Source: Mycobacterium sp. 1165178.9 (GTDB taxonomy: Bacteria > Actinomycetota > Actinomycetes > Mycobacteriales > Mycobacteriaceae). From it: a DNA stretch of 37,100 nucleotides. Shown piece after piece: positions 35,075-37,100 of this stretch. Below the pieces are notes generated by a model, which was given only the letters and a program-made list of their open reading frames with translations, ran no database searches and was not told the DNA's origin. The translations under genes were made by a program, and so were the position numbers. How positions within the stretch are numbered: position 1 is the first letter of the stretch; each line of letters opens with the position of its first letter. The DNA is taken from contig NZ_LZMB01000130.1 in the NCBI RefSeq assembly GCF_001673555.1, positions 1 through 37,100 of the forward strand, written 5' to 3'.

Positions 35075-37100
35075 GTGTACCTCAAGAGTCTGACGCTGAA
35101 GGGCTTCAAGTCCTTCGCCTCGCCGACGACTCTGCGCTTCGAACCGGGCATCACCGCCGTCGTCGGGCCCAACGGGTCCGGCAAGTCCAACGTCGTCGAC
35201 GCGCTGGCCTGGGTCATGGGGGAGCAGGGGGCCAAGACGCTGCGCGGCGGGAAGATGGAAGACGTCATCTTCGCCGGAACCTCGTCGCGGGCCCCGCTGG
35301 GCCGCGCCGAGGTCACCGTCACCATCGACAACTCCGACAACGCGCTGCCCATCGAATACTCCGAGGTGTCCATCACCCGGCGGATGTTCCGCGACGGCGC
35401 CAGCGAATACGAAATCAACGGCACCAGTTGCCGTTTGATGGATGTTCAAGAACTGCTGAGCGACTCCGGGATCGGCCGGGAGATGCACGTCATCGTCGGG
35501 CAGGGCAAGCTCGACGAGATCCTGCAATCGCGGCCCGAGGACCGTCGCGCGTTCATCGAGGAAGCCGCCGGTGTGCTCAAGCACCGCAAGCGCAAAGAAA
35601 AAGCCCTCCGAAAACTCGACGCGATGGCGGCGAACCTGGCCCGGCTCACCGACCTGACCACTGAACTGCGCCGCCAGCTCAAGCCGCTGGGCCGCCAGGC
35701 CGAGGTGGCCCGTCGCGCCCAGACGATCCAGGCCGACCTGCGTGACGCCCGGCTGCGGCTGGCCGCCGACGACCTGGTCAACCGGCAGGGCGAGCGCGAG
35801 GCCATCTTCGAGGCCGAGGCCGCCATGCGTCGCGATCACGACGAGGCCTCCTCGCGGCTGGCCGAGGCGTCCGCTGAGCTGACCACGCACGAAATGGCGG
35901 TGGGTGAACTTTCGAGGCGGGCCGAGTCGGTTCAGCACACCTGGTTCGCGCTGTCCGCACTGGCCGAAAGGGTCGCCGCGACCGTGCGCATTGCCAGCGA
36001 GCGGGCGCAGCACCTCGACGTGGGGCCGGTTGCCACCAGCGACACCGACCCCGACGCGCTGGAAGCCGAGGCCGAGCAGGTCGCGGTCGCCGAGCGCCAG
36101 CTGCTCGCCGATCTGGCCGGCGCGCGAACCCGGCTGGATGGCGCCCGTGCCGAATTGGCCGAGCGTGAGCGCGAGGCCGCCGAGGCCGATCGGGCCCACA
36201 TGGCGGCGGTGCGCGCGGAGGCGGATCGTCGAGAGGGCTTGGCGCGCTTGGCGGGTCAGGTGGAGACGATGCGGGCGCGCGTCGAATCGATCGATGACAG
36301 CGTGGCGCGCCTATCCGAGCGCATTGAACAGGCCGCCGCCCGCGCGCAGCAGGCCAAGGTGGAATTCGAGACCGTCCAGGGCCGCGTCGGTGAACTCGAT
36401 CAGGGCGAGGTGGGCCTCGACGAACACCACGAGCGAACCGTCGCCGCGTTGCGGCTCGCCGACGAGCGGGTGGCCGAACTGCAGTCCGCCGAGCGAGACG
36501 CCGAACGCCAGGTGGCCTCGTTGCGAGCCCGCATCGACGCGCTCGCGATCGGGCTGGAACGCAAGGACGGCGCGGCGTGGCTCACCCAAAACCACGGCGG
36601 CACAGGCCTTTTGGGGCCCATGGCCAAGCTGGTCAAAATTCGCTCCGGCTACGAGGCGGCGCTGGCCGCGGTGCTGGGATCGGCGGCCGACGCACTGGCG
36701 GCCGAGGGCTTCAGCGCGGCGCGTTCGGCCGTCGCCGCGCTCAAGGCGGCGGACGGCGGGCGCGCGGCGCTGGTGCTGGGCGACTGGCCCGCCGCCCAGC
36801 CGGCGCCGCACGCCGCCCCGCCAGGCGCGCTGTGGGCGCTCGACCTGATCGACGCGCCGCCCCGGCTGCGTGGCGCAATCACGGCCATGCTCTCGGGTGT
36901 CGCGGTGGTCGACGACCTGGACCAGGCGCTGGCGCTGGTGGCTGCCCATTCCAACCTGCGCGCGGTCACGCTCGACGGTGATCTGGTGGGCGCCGGCTGG
37001 GTGAGCGGCGGGTCGGACCGCAAGCCGTCCACGCTCGAGGTGACCTCGGAGATCGACAAGGCCGGCGACGAGCTCACCGCCGCGGAGGCCCGGGGAGCCC
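35075..37100 (+). CDS. smc: Chromosome segregation protein SMC (5' part)
   Basis: ATPase that organises and segregates the chromosome as a dimer with ScpA/ScpB. The GTG-started frame is open to the window end, giving 675 residues of about 1200. The N-terminal ABC half begins [15 protein letters not shown] and has Walker [10 protein letters not shown] (about 32-40) and the Q-loop region [19 protein letters not shown] long Ala/Glu/Arg-rich coiled coil runs from about 165 to 505, and the hinge starts near 510 ([27 protein letters not shown]). No frameshift is seen. The C-terminal half, with the signature motif and Walker B, is outside the window. Confidence 0.97.
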   Translation, partial: MYLKSLTLKGFKSFASPTTLRFEPGITAVVGPNGSGKSNVVDALAWVMGEQGAKTLRGGKMEDVIFAGTSSRAPLGRAEVTVTIDNSDNALPIEYSEVSITRRMFRDGASEYEINGTSCRLMDVQELLSDSGIGREMHVIVGQGKLDEILQSRPEDRRAFIEEAAGVLKHRKRKEKALRKLDAMAANLARLTDLTTELRRQLKPLGRQAEVARRAQTIQADLRDARLRLAADDLVNRQGEREAIFEAEAAMRRDHDEASSRLAEASAELTTHEMAVGELSRRAESVQHTWFALSALAERVAATVRIASERAQHLDVGPVATSDTDPDALEAEAEQVAVAERQLLADLAGARTRLDGARAELAEREREAAEADRAHMAAVRAEADRREGLARLAGQVETMRARVESIDDSVARLSERIEQAAARAQQAKVEFETVQGRVGELDQGEVGLDEHHERTVAALRLADERVAELQSAERDAERQVASLRARIDALAIGLERKDGAAWLTQNHGGTGLLGPMAKLVKIRSGYEAALAAVLGSAADALAAEGFSAARSAVAALKAADGGRAALVLGDWPAAQPAPHAAPPGALWALDLIDAPPRLRGAITAMLSGVAVVDDLDQALALVAAHSNLRAVTLDGDLVGAGWVSGGSDRKPSTLEVTSEIDKAGDELTAAEARGA

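Overview
The window is GC-rich chromosomal DNA from a Mycobacterium. Gene content and order (leuC-leuD-hupB, mutT1-ppk, cofC/fbiD, gpsA, ddl, thiL-ung, recG, lipN, the DsbA-like/VKOR pair, rsmD-coaD, sepIVA-rnc-fpg, acyP-smc) match the M. tuberculosis Rv2922c-Rv2988c neighbourhood as I remember it. Start codons are often GTG, several genes overlap by 4 nt, and several starts lie 6-9 nt behind a TANNNT -10 element, as in mycobacterial leaderless transcripts. I recognised no rRNA, tRNA, CRISPR array, insertion sequence or prophage. The species cannot be fixed from this window; it is not M. tuberculosis.

Layout. 1-2.1 kb: end of leuC, leuD, and hupB with its Lys/Ala-rich tail. 2.1-6.1 kb (minus strand): mutT1, ppk, cofC. 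6.2-8.5 kb: gpsA and ddl, then a three-copy 54-55 bp tandem repeat that fills the gap to a DUF3515 gene. 9.4-11.1 kb: thiL and ung. 11.1-17.7 kb: an accessory block with an MDR oxidoreductase, a four-gene minus-strand operon (NTF2-like, sulfotransferase, DUF1214-like, SDR), a divergent SDR and a mycofactocin-type SDR. 17.7-23.8 kb: rpmB, a transglycosylase-like exported protein, a FakA-like DAK2 protein, recG and an exported HNH nuclease. 23.8-28.8 kb: an aldo/keto reductase beside the remnant of a second one, lipN, the DsbA-like/VKOR pair, rsmD and coaD. 28.8-31 kb: a DUF318/ArsP-type permease behind a CsoR-like operator, then sepIVA. 31-37.1 kb: DUF177 protein, rnc, fpg, a PIG-L deacetylase, osmC, acyP and the first 675 codons of smc.

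The most striking observation is in ung. A 15-bp core flanked by perfect 11-bp inverted repeats (10917-10953) is in the flipped orientation. As written it replaces the conserved core strand LVAILW with HRMATR; re-inverting the core in silico restores the expected family sequence exactly and the frame stays open either way. This is a hairpin-bounded micro-inversion: a phase switch, a fixed inactivating event or an artefact. Other notable points are a FakA-like gene whose only plausible start is CTG, preceded by a leaderless 26-codon ORF; two competing hairpins between leuD and hupB; an aldo/keto reductase remnant; the CsoR-type operator; absence of pyruvate carboxylase from its usual place; and nested dyads upstream of smc.

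Genes that work together include leuC/leuD (isopropylmalate isomerase), the DsbA-like/VKOR pair (oxidative folding), mutT1, ung, fpg and recG (DNA repair and nucleotide sanitation), rnc, rpmB and rsmD (ribosome and RNA maturation), and sepIVA, ddl and the transglycosylase-like protein (cell wall and division).
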